Assembly (NCBI GenBank): GCA_040753795.1
Contig: JBFMDX010000010.1
Location: forward strand, 78,687 to 142,686
Reading direction: 5' to 3'
DNA length: 64,000 nucleotides
Origin: Thermodesulfobacteriota bacterium
GTDB taxonomy: Bacteria; Desulfobacterota; Desulfobacteria; Desulfobacterales; Desulfosudaceae
Below are positions 41,758 to 50,587 of the stretch, one piece after another. The notes under the pieces are model-generated. The model had not been told where the DNA came from. It was given only the letters and a program-made list of their open reading frames with translations, and ran no database searches. Made by a program: the position numbers and the translations under genes. The stretch's first letter is position 1. Each line of letters begins with the position of its first letter.

Positions 41758-42579
41758 CTAAACGGTGACCCCGTGGCGCTGGGCCAGTTTGGTGAACATC
41801 TGGGCCAGCCCCACGCCGATGGCAAAGGCCGAGCCGATGGAGAGATTCTCTTCAGCGCTTTTATCGAAGAAGAGGTTGAGGGTCGATTCCATGCCTTCTT
41901 CGGGAAACCAGTAGCAGATCATGATCGGCACTTTGGGCAGGGGATGAAGGACAACGGAGATATCGGATTGAAACTGCTGCTCTACCTGCCGGCCGCTGAA
42001 AAGATGAACCATGTCGTCAAACAGGTCGGGATAGACGTCGGCTACCCGCTTCATGGCATCCTCGCATCGTTTCTTAAACAGCGGGTAGCCTTCGCGGCCT
42101 TTTTTCAGTTCCCGGTAGGACAGCCATTGCCCTGTCGGCGGAACGCCTTTGCCGAACAGCACGTAATCCAGAAAAGGGCCGGCCACCCAGGGGTTAACAT
42201 GGATATCGGCGTAGAGCGCCCCCTGGTTGTCGACGCCGAAATCCTTGCCCAGAATTCTGACAGTCAGTTTGCCGCCGGCGAACTGTCCGCCGGTCCGTCG
42301 GGCCGCTTCTTCCAGATCGAGACCGGCCATGGCTTTTTTCAGGTCGTCGATGGCGTTTTCCCGCTCGTCGGTCGGGGTCGCGGCCGGCGCCTGCCGGAGG
42401 CCGTGGGCTTCGGCGAACTGCCGGATGGTTTCCCGGTCCAGCCGGGGACACTCCTCCAGCCGGCGGGTGCCCTTGAAGACGCCGGCGGCAAAGGCAAAAC
42501 AGGTCTTCTCGCCGCACTCACGGCAGTTGGAATGGTCCAGCAGCTTGAATATATCTAATGTAGTGGCCGGCTTGGTCAT
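41758..42579 (-). CDS. DUF3786 protein with N-terminal [4Fe-4S] domain
   Basis: A 273-residue protein. An Fe-S module (about 8-48) has Cys19, 22, 27 and 44 (CRECGEKTCFAF, then LEECP), the pattern found in corrinoid iron-sulfur proteins and related anaerobic redox proteins. A DUF3786 domain fills the rest (about 75-270), with motifs such as GGQFAGGKLTVRILGKDFGV and FPEEGMESTLNLFFD. DUF3786 proteins occur in sulfate reducers and acetogens; the function is not established. The start at 42579 has an AAGGAG ribosome binding site and was preferred over an upstream GTG. Confidence 0.85.
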   Translation of the reverse strand: MTKPATTLDIFKLLDHSNCRECGEKTCFAFAAGVFKGTRRLEECPRLDRETIRQFAEAHGLRQAPAATPTDERENAIDDLKKAMAGLDLEEAARRTGGQFAGGKLTVRILGKDFGVDNQGALYADIHVNPWVAGPFLDYVLFGKGVPPTGQWLSYRELKKGREGYPLFKKRCEDAMKRVADVYPDLFDDMVHLFSGRQVEQQFQSDISVVLHPLPKVPIMICYWFPEEGMESTLNLFFDKSAEENLSIGSAFAIGVGLAQMFTKLAQRHGVTV

Positions 42580-42731
42580 GAAGAGCACTCCTTTATTTTG
42601 AATCTTTATGGTACGCTTAACCTAAACAGTCGGTTCGTCCCTGTCAAGACGTCGCCCGGATTTCCGGTACCTTCGCCGCCCATATCCGTCGGCCATTTTC
42701 TGTCTGCCGGCTGGGGCGCCCCAGGTACACG

Positions 42732-42760
42732 TTGACTTTTTGTTTTTCCCTTACCATAAT
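42732..42760 (+). promoter_or_regulatory. Promoter of the ferredoxin-AOR operon
   Basis: TTGACT (42732-42737), 17 bases, CATAAT (42755-42760), about 55 bases before the ferredoxin start. Confidence 0.65.
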
Positions 42761-42816
42761 GAAATAAAAAAAAATTATTCATATCAATTTATTGTCACCG
42801 TGATCAGGCGGGCATC

Positions 42817-43059
42817 ATGAGTCACTGGCCAATTCAAATCAACCCGGATCTGTGCGCGGGGTGCCTGCGCTGCCTGCTGGCCTGCTCCCGGCTTTATGAC
42901 GGCCGGTTTTCACTGGCCGCGGCCGGACTGAAGGTGACCCTGTCCGGAACGGGATGCACGGTTGTTTTTCTGAACACCTGCGTGCAGTGCGGCGTCTGCG
43001 CCGATAATTGTTTTTACGGCGCCCTGGTCAGGCAGGGTCGGAAGGAGGGGCCGCCATGA
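42817..43059 (+). CDS. Small 4Fe-4S ferredoxin-type protein
   Basis: An 80-residue protein with two iron-sulfur motifs: CAGCLRCLLAC (residues 13-23) and CVQCGVCADNC (about 54-64), enough for at least one and probably two [4Fe-4S] clusters. It overlaps the aldehyde ferredoxin oxidoreductase gene by four bases (ATGA), so it is very likely the electron acceptor or a relay for that enzyme. Confidence 0.88.
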   Translation: MSHWPIQINPDLCAGCLRCLLACSRLYDGRFSLAAAGLKVTLSGTGCTVVFLNTCVQCGVCADNCFYGALVRQGRKEGPP

Positions 43060-44912
43060 CCCTGGCGGGCGGTTTTGCCGGAACCATACTGCATGTGGAT
43101 CTGACCCGGCGCCGGATCCACCGGGAACCCCTGGACGCTCGTCTGGCGCGGGACTTTATCGGCGGCCTGGGCCTGTGCTTCCGCCTGGCTCTTGACGCCA
43201 TCAAGCCGGGCACCGATCCGTTCTCGCCGGATAATCCCATTATTCTGGGCGCCGGGCCACTGGTCGGAACCGACGTGCCCTCTTCATCCCGGGTGTACGG
43301 GGTCACGAAGTTTCCCGCCACCGGAGCCGTCGGCTGGTGCGGAGCCGGCGGTATGACCTTCGGCTGCCGCCTGAAACAGGCCGGTTACGACCACATCATC
43401 ATCACCGGCCAAAGCGATCACCCGGTCTATCTGGAGATCATTGACGATACCGTTCAGTTAAAGGACGCCGCCGGTCTGTGGGGAAAAGGCATAGCCGAAA
43501 CCGGCCGGCTGATCAGTCAGTGGACGGAAGGTCAAAGCGGTATTATCGCCATCGGTCAGGCCGGAGAAAACCGTTCGACCTTTTCCATGGCCTATGTGGA
43601 TGGGGTGTCCACCCTGGGCCGTGGCGGGTTCGGCGCGGTCATGGGGGCAAAGAACCTGAAGGCTGTTACCGTCCAGGGGGCGGGCGGCATTGGCGTCGCG
43701 GATGATAAACCGTACCAACGGTTGAGAAACGAACTGACGGAAGAGATCCGGCGTTACCGGCACCTGAAGGATTGGCAGCGCCTGGGCATGCTCAAGACGT
43801 TTCCGGTGGTGCCGCCGGAATTATATGAGAAGATCCGGAAGCGCCGGCTGGCCTGCGTCTCCTGCCCGATCGGCTGCAAGGACCTGGTCGAAATACCCGA
43901 CGGCCCGCTGGCCGGAAAAATTATCCGCTCCAGTTCCGCCGTCAATCTGTTCACGCCGCTTATGTACGGGTTTACGGATTACCGCGAAGCGGCCGGACTG
44001 ATCGCCGCGCTGGATGATTTCGGGCTGGACATGTTCGAATTTTTCGGGGTCATGCGCTTTGCCGCGGCCCTGTTTGAACAAGGCATCCTGCCCGCGGCGG
44101 CAAACGATCCGCCGGTCGTCATCAATTCCCTGCCGTCCATGCTGGCCTGGGCGGCCAGGATCGCCGGCCGTGAGGGCGTGGGGGACGTTCTGGCCCGGGG
44201 CTTTGCCGGAATGCTGGCGGCATACGGTGACGCGGCCGCTGCCTGCGCGCCGGCCCTGATCAAAAACGTTCATCCCTATACCGGTCCGGATTCGGCTCTG
44301 CCCTGGGACCTGTTCGGTACCATGGAACTGGGGCAGGTCCTCGAGCCCCGGGGGCCTCATGTCGGCTCCGGCGGTTCCCCGACCTATTTTGCCAAACGTC
44401 CCCTGGATATGTTCCCGAAACATTTGCAGCGGATGGGCGTTCCCGATCCGGCGATTGATGACATCCTGGCAAAAAAACCTGACGGCCGGCCCGGCCTGAA
44501 AGTCGGCGCGCTTCTGGCGTATTCCCACCGCTGGTTTGCCATGCTGGGATCGCTGGGCATCTGCGCCCGGGGTCAGATCAACCGGTTTTACAATGCCGGG
44601 CGATGCGCCGCCCTTTACCAGGCGGTGACCGGCATTCCCACCGATCTTGAGCAATTGCGGCATCGGGCCGAGCGGGTCTGGACGTTATATAAAATGTTAA
44701 ACCTCCGGGAAGGCATCGGCCGGACAGCCGATACGGCGCCGGAACGGTGGACAGCGGACCCGGGATTCAAGGAATATGTGTCGGAAACGCCGCTGACCAG
44801 CGAGATGATCGAAGAAATGATCGCCGATTATTACCGGGAGCAGGGCTGGAACCGGGAAACAGGAGTCCCTGAGACAGAAACCCTGAAGCGGCTCGGGCTT
44901 GACGGCCTTTAA
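43056..44912 (+). CDS. aor: Aldehyde:ferredoxin oxidoreductase (tungsten, AOR family)
   Basis: A 618-residue member of the AOR family, of normal length. The N-terminal domain begins GGFAGTILHVDLTRRRIH; the pterin-binding DXXGLC/[4Fe-4S] region includes CVSCPIGCKDLVEIP (about 268-282), and a further Cys lies near SLGICARGQINR (about 505). These enzymes oxidise aldehydes to acids in the cytosol with a tungsto-bispterin cofactor and reduce ferredoxin; in reverse they reduce acids. The start at 43056 overlaps the stop of the ferredoxin gene. Substrate range cannot be told. Confidence 0.92.
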   Translation: MTLAGGFAGTILHVDLTRRRIHREPLDARLARDFIGGLGLCFRLALDAIKPGTDPFSPDNPIILGAGPLVGTDVPSSSRVYGVTKFPATGAVGWCGAGGMTFGCRLKQAGYDHIIITGQSDHPVYLEIIDDTVQLKDAAGLWGKGIAETGRLISQWTEGQSGIIAIGQAGENRSTFSMAYVDGVSTLGRGGFGAVMGAKNLKAVTVQGAGGIGVADDKPYQRLRNELTEEIRRYRHLKDWQRLGMLKTFPVVPPELYEKIRKRRLACVSCPIGCKDLVEIPDGPLAGKIIRSSSAVNLFTPLMYGFTDYREAAGLIAALDDFGLDMFEFFGVMRFAAALFEQGILPAAANDPPVVINSLPSMLAWAARIAGREGVGDVLARGFAGMLAAYGDAAAACAPALIKNVHPYTGPDSALPWDLFGTMELGQVLEPRGPHVGSGGSPTYFAKRPLDMFPKHLQRMGVPDPAIDDILAKKPDGRPGLKVGALLAYSHRWFAMLGSLGICARGQINRFYNAGRCAALYQAVTGIPTDLEQLRHRAERVWTLYKMLNLREGIGRTADTAPERWTADPGFKEYVSETPLTSEMIEEMIADYYREQGWNRETGVPETETLKRLGLDGL

Positions 44913-44983
44913 AGGGGCATGGCCCGATACCCTGATGGACGATACCGGTCGGGCAGCGTCATTACAACAGTGGGATTGCGTCA

Positions 44984-47056
44984 ATGGACAGTAAAAAAGC
45001 GGTAGACGCGCTGCAGCGGCAACTGCGGTATGAGGAAACCATCGCCCTGGCCTCCGCCTGCCTGCTCAAACCCGATGCCGGTTATGAAACCCTCAACGAA
45101 GCCATTACTCATCTCCGTCTGGCAACGGACGCGTCAAGAGTCTATATTTTCGAGAATGTTGATGATCCGGCCGATGGACTGTGCGCGCGCCAGACCCATG
45201 AATCCTGCGCCCCGGGTGTGCGGCCGGAAATCGATAACCTCCTTCTGCGGCAGGCGCCATATGCCCGGGGCATGGAGCGCTGGCGGGAGCAGCTCTCCCG
45301 GGGGATCCCTGTCTGCGGGCATGTCCGCGATTTCCCCGAAGGCGAAAGGAATCTTCTGGAATCGCAGGGCGTTCTCTCCATACTGGTCCTGCCGCTTATT
45401 GTCGACGGTCGCTGGTACGGATTCATCGGTTTTGACGAAATTCATTCCCGGCGCGAATGGCGCCAGGAGGAAATCTCGCTGCTGAAGACCGCGGCGGATA
45501 TACTGGGCGGTTTTCTTACCCGCCTTCGCATCCAGCAGATCCTGCGTGAAAAAAACACGCTTTTGCAGAACATCAATGACCATCTGGTGGACCTTGTGTC
45601 CATGGCAACCCTTGAGGGGGTTCTCACCTACGTCAGCCGTTCCCATGACGTTCTTGGTTATACGCCGGAACAAATGCTGGGAAAGACCGCCACCGATCTT
45701 GTTCATCCCGAAGACCATGATTCGGTGATACGGGAACTGGCCACGATTCTTGACAACCCGATGCCCGGGAAACAGGCATCCGTCGAATATCGCTACCGTT
45801 GCGCGGATGGCTCCTACCGATGGCTGGAGACCCTGGGCAAATGCCTTTTTACGGACAGGGGAGAACCTTATGCTCTGTTTTTCAGCGGCCGTGACATTAC
45901 CGAACGCAGGCGGGCGGAAGGGGCGCGGCAGCGAATCCGGACGCTCGAGGGCCTGGGAACGGTCGCCGGCGGTCTTGCCCACGATTTTAACAATCTGCTG
46001 ACGGGCGTATTCGGCAATATCGAACTGGCCCAGATTCGTCTGCCACCGGACCACCCGGCTCTGGCCGCGCTGCAGACCGCCCATCAGGCCCTGGAGCAGG
46101 CCCGTCATCTTACCAGCCGGCTGCTGACCTTTGCCAAGGGAGGCCAGCCCGTTCTCGAAAAAGTAGATCTGCGACAGCATATCCGTGACACGGTGACCTT
46201 CCATCTGGCCGGCGGAAACGTGGCCGCCCGTTTCGATCTGCCCGCGGATTTATGGCCGGCAATAGCCGACAAGGGGCAACTGGAGGAGGTCATCGCCAAC
46301 CTGACCATCAACGCCAGGGAGTCCATGCCTGCCGGCGGGACGCTTCATGTTCAGGCCCGGAATGTCGCTGATGTCCGTCAGCCCGAGGCCCCGGACTTAA
46401 GCGGTGATTGCGTCAAATTGACCTTCCGGGATGAAGGGACCGGAATCCCGGCCAGTATCATTGGCCGGATATTCGATCCCTATTTCACCACCAAGCGCGC
46501 CGGCAGCGGACTCGGGCTGGCCATTGTTCACGGCATTATCCGCAAGCACAAGGGACATATCACCATCGAGTCCGTTCCGGATAAAGGCACGGTGTTTACC
46601 CTTTTTCTTCCCGCCGATATGGCCGGACACGCCGGCCGGACGGCAACCCCGTCGCCGGCGGTAGAAAGTTACCGCGCTTCCGGCCGCATTTTATTCATGG
46701 ACGATGAGGTGCTGGTGCGAAAGACCGCGACCCACATGCTGGAAAGCCTCGGGTATGCCGTGGAAACCGCCGCCGACGGAAGAGAAGCGTTGGAAACATA
46801 CGCAACGGCCATGGAAAACGGAAAGCCCTTTGACCTGGCGATCATGGATTTGACGATTCCCGGGGGAATGGGGGGGAAGGAAGCGATCGGCAAACTGCTG
46901 GCGCTTGATCCATCGGCCAGGGTGATCGTTACCACCGGTTATTTTTCCGATCCCGTGCTGGCCAGTTATGCTGATTACGGCTTTTGCGGTAGCCTGCCCA
47001 AACCGTTCAGCCTGAAGGATTTGAAAGAAATCATCTCCCTGGCGCTGAACACCTGA
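44984..47056 (+). CDS. GAF-PAS hybrid sensor histidine kinase
   Basis: A 690-residue soluble hybrid kinase. Domains in order: GAF (about 20-180), PAS/PAC (about 195-310; ending SGRDITERRR), HisKA with the phosphoacceptor in AGGLAHDFNN (His about 332), HATPase (about 425-545; NARESM, DEGTGIPAS, GSGLGLAIVHGII) and a receiver (about 568-690) with the phospho-Asp in LAIMDLTIPG (about 621). It is like the hybrid kinase at 798 but senses through a GAF domain. It starts 71 bases after the AOR gene and may be in the same transcript; a role in controlling AOR is speculative. Confidence 0.92.
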   Translation: MDSKKAVDALQRQLRYEETIALASACLLKPDAGYETLNEAITHLRLATDASRVYIFENVDDPADGLCARQTHESCAPGVRPEIDNLLLRQAPYARGMERWREQLSRGIPVCGHVRDFPEGERNLLESQGVLSILVLPLIVDGRWYGFIGFDEIHSRREWRQEEISLLKTAADILGGFLTRLRIQQILREKNTLLQNINDHLVDLVSMATLEGVLTYVSRSHDVLGYTPEQMLGKTATDLVHPEDHDSVIRELATILDNPMPGKQASVEYRYRCADGSYRWLETLGKCLFTDRGEPYALFFSGRDITERRRAEGARQRIRTLEGLGTVAGGLAHDFNNLLTGVFGNIELAQIRLPPDHPALAALQTAHQALEQARHLTSRLLTFAKGGQPVLEKVDLRQHIRDTVTFHLAGGNVAARFDLPADLWPAIADKGQLEEVIANLTINARESMPAGGTLHVQARNVADVRQPEAPDLSGDCVKLTFRDEGTGIPASIIGRIFDPYFTTKRAGSGLGLAIVHGIIRKHKGHITIESVPDKGTVFTLFLPADMAGHAGRTATPSPAVESYRASGRILFMDDEVLVRKTATHMLESLGYAVETAADGREALETYATAMENGKPFDLAIMDLTIPGGMGGKEAIGKLLALDPSARVIVTTGYFSDPVLASYADYGFCGSLPKPFSLKDLKEIISLALNT

Positions 47057-47071
47057 ACCCGCGACCTCGCT

Positions 47072-47797
47072 TTATATCTTCCCGGTCAGCCACGCCGCCG
47101 CCTGCCGGAGAAACTCCTCCTGGTGGCCCGGGTCGGTGATGCGGTGATCGCCGTTTTTATGGCGGAGAAGCTTTTTGGGCCGGTCGCAGGCCGCGAAAAG
47201 CCGCTCGGCGTTTTCGTAAGGCACTACCTGATCGGCGTCGCCGTGAACGATGAGAATGTCGTGCAGCCCTTTCACCTCCCGGCTGATATCAAACTGCAGG
47301 GCGGTTTCAAAGAACCGGGCGGGCATTTTTTCCAGCACCGGGTCGTTGGATAGTTTGATAGCGTTTATGACCGGGCCGCTGACCAGGGGCGCGGCCACTG
47401 TGACCAGCCGGACCGGCATGAAGCGGCGGGCGGAAGCCAGCACCACCGTGCCGCCCATGCTGCTGCCGAACAGTCCTGTCAGAGGCCCCAGGTCTTTCCG
47501 CTGTCGCAGCATGTCCACGGCGTCGGCCAGATCACGGCACCGGGCCGCCAGGGAAGTGACCTCGGCAAAAACGCCGGCGCTCTCATGGCAACCGCGGTGG
47601 TCAAACCGGAAGAAGGCCACTCCGGCCCGGCAGCAGGCCTGGGCCAGGGCGATCTGCTTGGGCGACTCCTTGTCGGCGAACAGGCCGTGGCAACCCACCA
47701 CAAAAGGGGCCGGCAGGGTTTCCGGAAGATGGAGGACGCCCTTGAGGACAAGGTCATCCGAGGTAAATGAGATCGGTACGGTTCGGAAATCCGTCAT
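47072..47797 (-). CDS. Alpha/beta hydrolase
   Basis: A 241-residue cytosolic hydrolase of the alpha/beta fold. The oxyanion region is near VVGCHGLFADKES, the nucleophile Ser lies in LFGSSMGG (about 115), the Asp in VHGDADQVVPYENA (about 186) and the His in HKNGDHRITDPGHQ (about 218). The family includes esterases and acyl-peptidases; the substrate is unknown. The start at 47797 is supported by a GGGAG ribosome binding site and by the family's normal N-terminus; a much longer frame was rejected. Confidence 0.85.
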   Translation of the reverse strand: MTDFRTVPISFTSDDLVLKGVLHLPETLPAPFVVGCHGLFADKESPKQIALAQACCRAGVAFFRFDHRGCHESAGVFAEVTSLAARCRDLADAVDMLRQRKDLGPLTGLFGSSMGGTVVLASARRFMPVRLVTVAAPLVSGPVINAIKLSNDPVLEKMPARFFETALQFDISREVKGLHDILIVHGDADQVVPYENAERLFAACDRPKKLLRHKNGDHRITDPGHQEEFLRQAAAWLTGKI

Positions 47798-48029
47798 GAT
47801 TGCTCCCGCGGAAGAAAGGTTGGTTTTGTTTGCCGACAGATACAAGAGGCATACACAAGCCCGGTTCGACGTGTCAATGAATTTCAGGCCCGGGATCAAG
47901 AAAGGGGACGTTCCGGCAGGTCGGACGGAATGTGAAAAAGCCCCGGGGAATGCTCCCAAAGAAATAAATTGAGTAATGGCGGAGAAATAACTTAAAATCA
48001 TTAAAAACATATTTGACAAAGGAGGCATC

Positions 48030-48950
48030 ATGGATCGACGTGAATTCTTAAAACAGGTGGCCCTCTGGTATGCCGGAATCATGACCACCGCGCCGGTCTT
48101 CCGCCTGGTCCCCCGGGCCATGGCCGGAACGTCCGCTTCACCTCCATCCGGGATTATCGTCTCAAAAGGGGAGGACTACTTTAAAATTACGGCTGCCGTC
48201 ATCGAAAAAATGGGCGGCATGGGCCGGTTCGTCAAGCCAGGGGCGAAAGTGGTGGTCAAACCCAACATCGGCTGGGACCGCTCCCCGGAGCAGGCGGCCA
48301 ACACCCATCCCCAGGTGGTGCGGGCCCTGGTGACCCTGGCCCTTGACGCCGGCGCGGCCTCGGTTCAGGTGTTTGACCGGACCTGCAACGAGGAGCGGCG
48401 CTGTTACCAGAACAGCGGCATCAAACCGGAACTGGAAAAAATCAAAGACCCCCGCGTCAAATGCGAGTTTATCGATGAGCGCAAATTCGTGCCGGTGAAG
48501 ATCGAAGGCGGCAAGGCCCTGAAGGAATGGCAGTTCTACAAGGACGCCCTGGAGGCGGACTGCTACATCAACGTGCCCGTGGCCAAACATCACGGCCTGT
48601 CGGGTCTGACCCTGGGGATGAAAAACATCATGGGCGTCATCGGCGGCCGGCGAGGACAGATCCATCATGACATCGGCCGGAACCTGGCCGACCTGAACAC
48701 GGTTATCCGTCCATCCCTGACGGTGGTGGACGCCACCCGCCTGCTGCTTCGAAGCGGCCCCCAGGGCGGCAAAATCGAAGACGTCAGCATCCGCAACACG
48801 GTTCTGGCTTCGACCGATCCGGTGGCCGCGGACGCCTACGCCACGACGCTTTTCGGGCAAACGCCCGATGCCATCACCTCGACCGTGGCGGCGTTTGAGA
48901 TGGGCCTGGGGGAGATGCGTCTTGAAAAATGCACGATAACAGAAGTGTAG
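48030..48950 (+). CDS. DUF362 iron-sulfur-type protein with export signal
   Basis: A 306-residue DUF362 protein. The N-terminus (MDRREFLKQVALWYAGIMTT) resembles a Tat signal, though with a single Arg pair, so it is probably exported with a folded cofactor. The DUF362 core (about 65-300) is recognised by VVKPNIGWDRSPEQAANTHP, VPVAKHHGLSGLTLGMKNIM and ASTDPVAADAYATTLFG. DUF362 proteins often occur beside polyferredoxins, as here (the next gene). A strong AAAGGAGG ribosome binding site supports the start. Function of the family is not established. Confidence 0.87.
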   Translation: MDRREFLKQVALWYAGIMTTAPVFRLVPRAMAGTSASPPSGIIVSKGEDYFKITAAVIEKMGGMGRFVKPGAKVVVKPNIGWDRSPEQAANTHPQVVRALVTLALDAGAASVQVFDRTCNEERRCYQNSGIKPELEKIKDPRVKCEFIDERKFVPVKIEGGKALKEWQFYKDALEADCYINVPVAKHHGLSGLTLGMKNIMGVIGGRRGQIHHDIGRNLADLNTVIRPSLTVVDATRLLLRSGPQGGKIEDVSIRNTVLASTDPVAADAYATTLFGQTPDAITSTVAAFEMGLGEMRLEKCTITEV

Positions 48951-49011
48951 GGAGGCAGGCAATTTTAACTGGACACCGGATCGGATTCCGGGGTGACGAT
49001 GTGGTTAACAG

Positions 49012-50553
49012 ATGAATAAAAAGTTGGTTTTTCGCCGGGCGCGGCAGGTGTGCCAGATCTTCTTTCTGGCCCTGTTCCTGTTCCTGTTCCGCCAGACCGA
49101 TTATACCGGACTGGATACGATTCCTTACGCGGTTAATCTCTTTTTCCGCTGGGATCCGCTGGCCGCGGCCGCCGTCACCCTGGCCACCCGGACCGTCATT
49201 CCCTTGCTATTGCCGGCCCTGGCAGTCATCGGCCTGACCCTTGTTTTCGGACGGGTCTTCTGCGGCTGGATCTGCCCCCTGGGCACGCTCCTGGACGGTA
49301 CCGCCCGCGTCATCCGGCCGGTCAGCCGGCCGCTTCGGCCATTGCGCCACATCAAATATGTGATTTTGACGGTGGTCCTGGTATCAGCAGCCTTCGGGCT
49401 GCAACTGGCCGGATGGGTCGATCCTTTTTCCCTGCTGGTGCGGGGGATGGTGATCGCCGTGGACCCTCTATTTAACGCCCTGGTCACGGCCGGTTTTGAT
49501 GCCGTATATTTCCATGGCCCGGGCTGGGCCACGGCCGTCAGCGAACCGGTTTATGATGCCTTCAAATCGTTTATCCTGCCTTACAAACAATCGTTATTCA
49601 TCTGGCCGGCCGTCTCCCTGGTTATGCTGGCCGGTGTATTCGCCCTGGAGCTGCTGGGCCGCCGCTTCTGGTGCCGGAACCTCTGTCCCCTGGGCGCCAT
49701 GCTGGCCCTGGTCTCCCGGTTTTCTTTTTTCCGGCGCAAGCCGCTGCTTGCTTGTAAAAATTGTGAGGCTTGCCATCATGAGTGCCGTATGTCCGCGTTT
49801 GACGACGACCGCCGCATGATGGCCGAGGAATGCAACCTCTGCCTGGACTGTCTGGAATTTTGTCCAAAGCAGATCACCACCTTCAGGTTTACCCCCCCGG
49901 TCAACAGGGCGCCGGTGGATGTGACCCGTCGTCACCTGATTGGCGCCGGCCTGACCGGGATAACACTTCCCTTTCTGGTGAAAATCGATGCCGTTGCAAA
50001 AGACCCGTCCCGCCGGGTATTGCGTCCGCCCGGCGCCCTTGCCGAAGAAGACTTTTTAAAAACTTGCGTCCGCTGCGGGGAGTGCCTTAAAGTCTGTATC
50101 CAGAACGCCCTTCAGCCGGTATTGCTGGAACAGGGGCTGGACGGCGTGTTCACCCCACGGCTGGTCCCCCGGTTGGGATACTGCGAATTCAATTGCACCC
50201 TGTGCGGCCAGGTCTGCCCCACCGGCGCCCTGAAACGGCTGACCCCGGCCGAAAAGCACGCCTTTGTTATCGGCCGGGCGGTGTTCGACCGTAACCGCTG
50301 CCTGCCGTTTGCTTCCAGCACGCCCTGCATTGTCTGCGAGGAGCACTGTCCCACTTCCGAAAAAGCCATCCGCTTCGACGAGGTCGTGGTAACCGGCGCC
50401 GGCGGCGCGGCCTTGACCCTGAAGCGCCCCTACGTGATCACCGATTTGTGCGTGGGCTGCGGCATCTGCGAAAAGGTCTGTCCGCTGCCCGGCCCGTCCG
50501 CCGTCCGCGTTTACCCTGCCGGTGAGATATCATCAGATTTATATCCGGTCTGA
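49012..50553 (+). CDS. NapH/MauN-type membrane polyferredoxin
   Basis: A 513-residue protein. The N-terminal half has about five membrane segments, with the two cysteine motifs of the NapH family (GRVFCGWICPLGTLLDG and RRFWCRNLCPLGAM). The C-terminal half has several [4Fe-4S] motifs: CKNCEACHHEC, CNLCLDCLEFCPKQ, CVRCGECLKVCI, CTLCGQVCPTGAL, CIVCEEHCP and CVGCGICEKVCPLP. It should move electrons between the quinone pool or a ferredoxin and an exported partner, plausibly the DUF362 protein just upstream, with which it forms an operon. Confidence 0.9.
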   Translation: MNKKLVFRRARQVCQIFFLALFLFLFRQTDYTGLDTIPYAVNLFFRWDPLAAAAVTLATRTVIPLLLPALAVIGLTLVFGRVFCGWICPLGTLLDGTARVIRPVSRPLRPLRHIKYVILTVVLVSAAFGLQLAGWVDPFSLLVRGMVIAVDPLFNALVTAGFDAVYFHGPGWATAVSEPVYDAFKSFILPYKQSLFIWPAVSLVMLAGVFALELLGRRFWCRNLCPLGAMLALVSRFSFFRRKPLLACKNCEACHHECRMSAFDDDRRMMAEECNLCLDCLEFCPKQITTFRFTPPVNRAPVDVTRRHLIGAGLTGITLPFLVKIDAVAKDPSRRVLRPPGALAEEDFLKTCVRCGECLKVCIQNALQPVLLEQGLDGVFTPRLVPRLGYCEFNCTLCGQVCPTGALKRLTPAEKHAFVIGRAVFDRNRCLPFASSTPCIVCEEHCPTSEKAIRFDEVVVTGAGGAALTLKRPYVITDLCVGCGICEKVCPLPGPSAVRVYPAGEISSDLYPV

Positions 50554-50587
50554 CGGCTGGTGGCCGAATTTGTTAGGGCCATTCCGC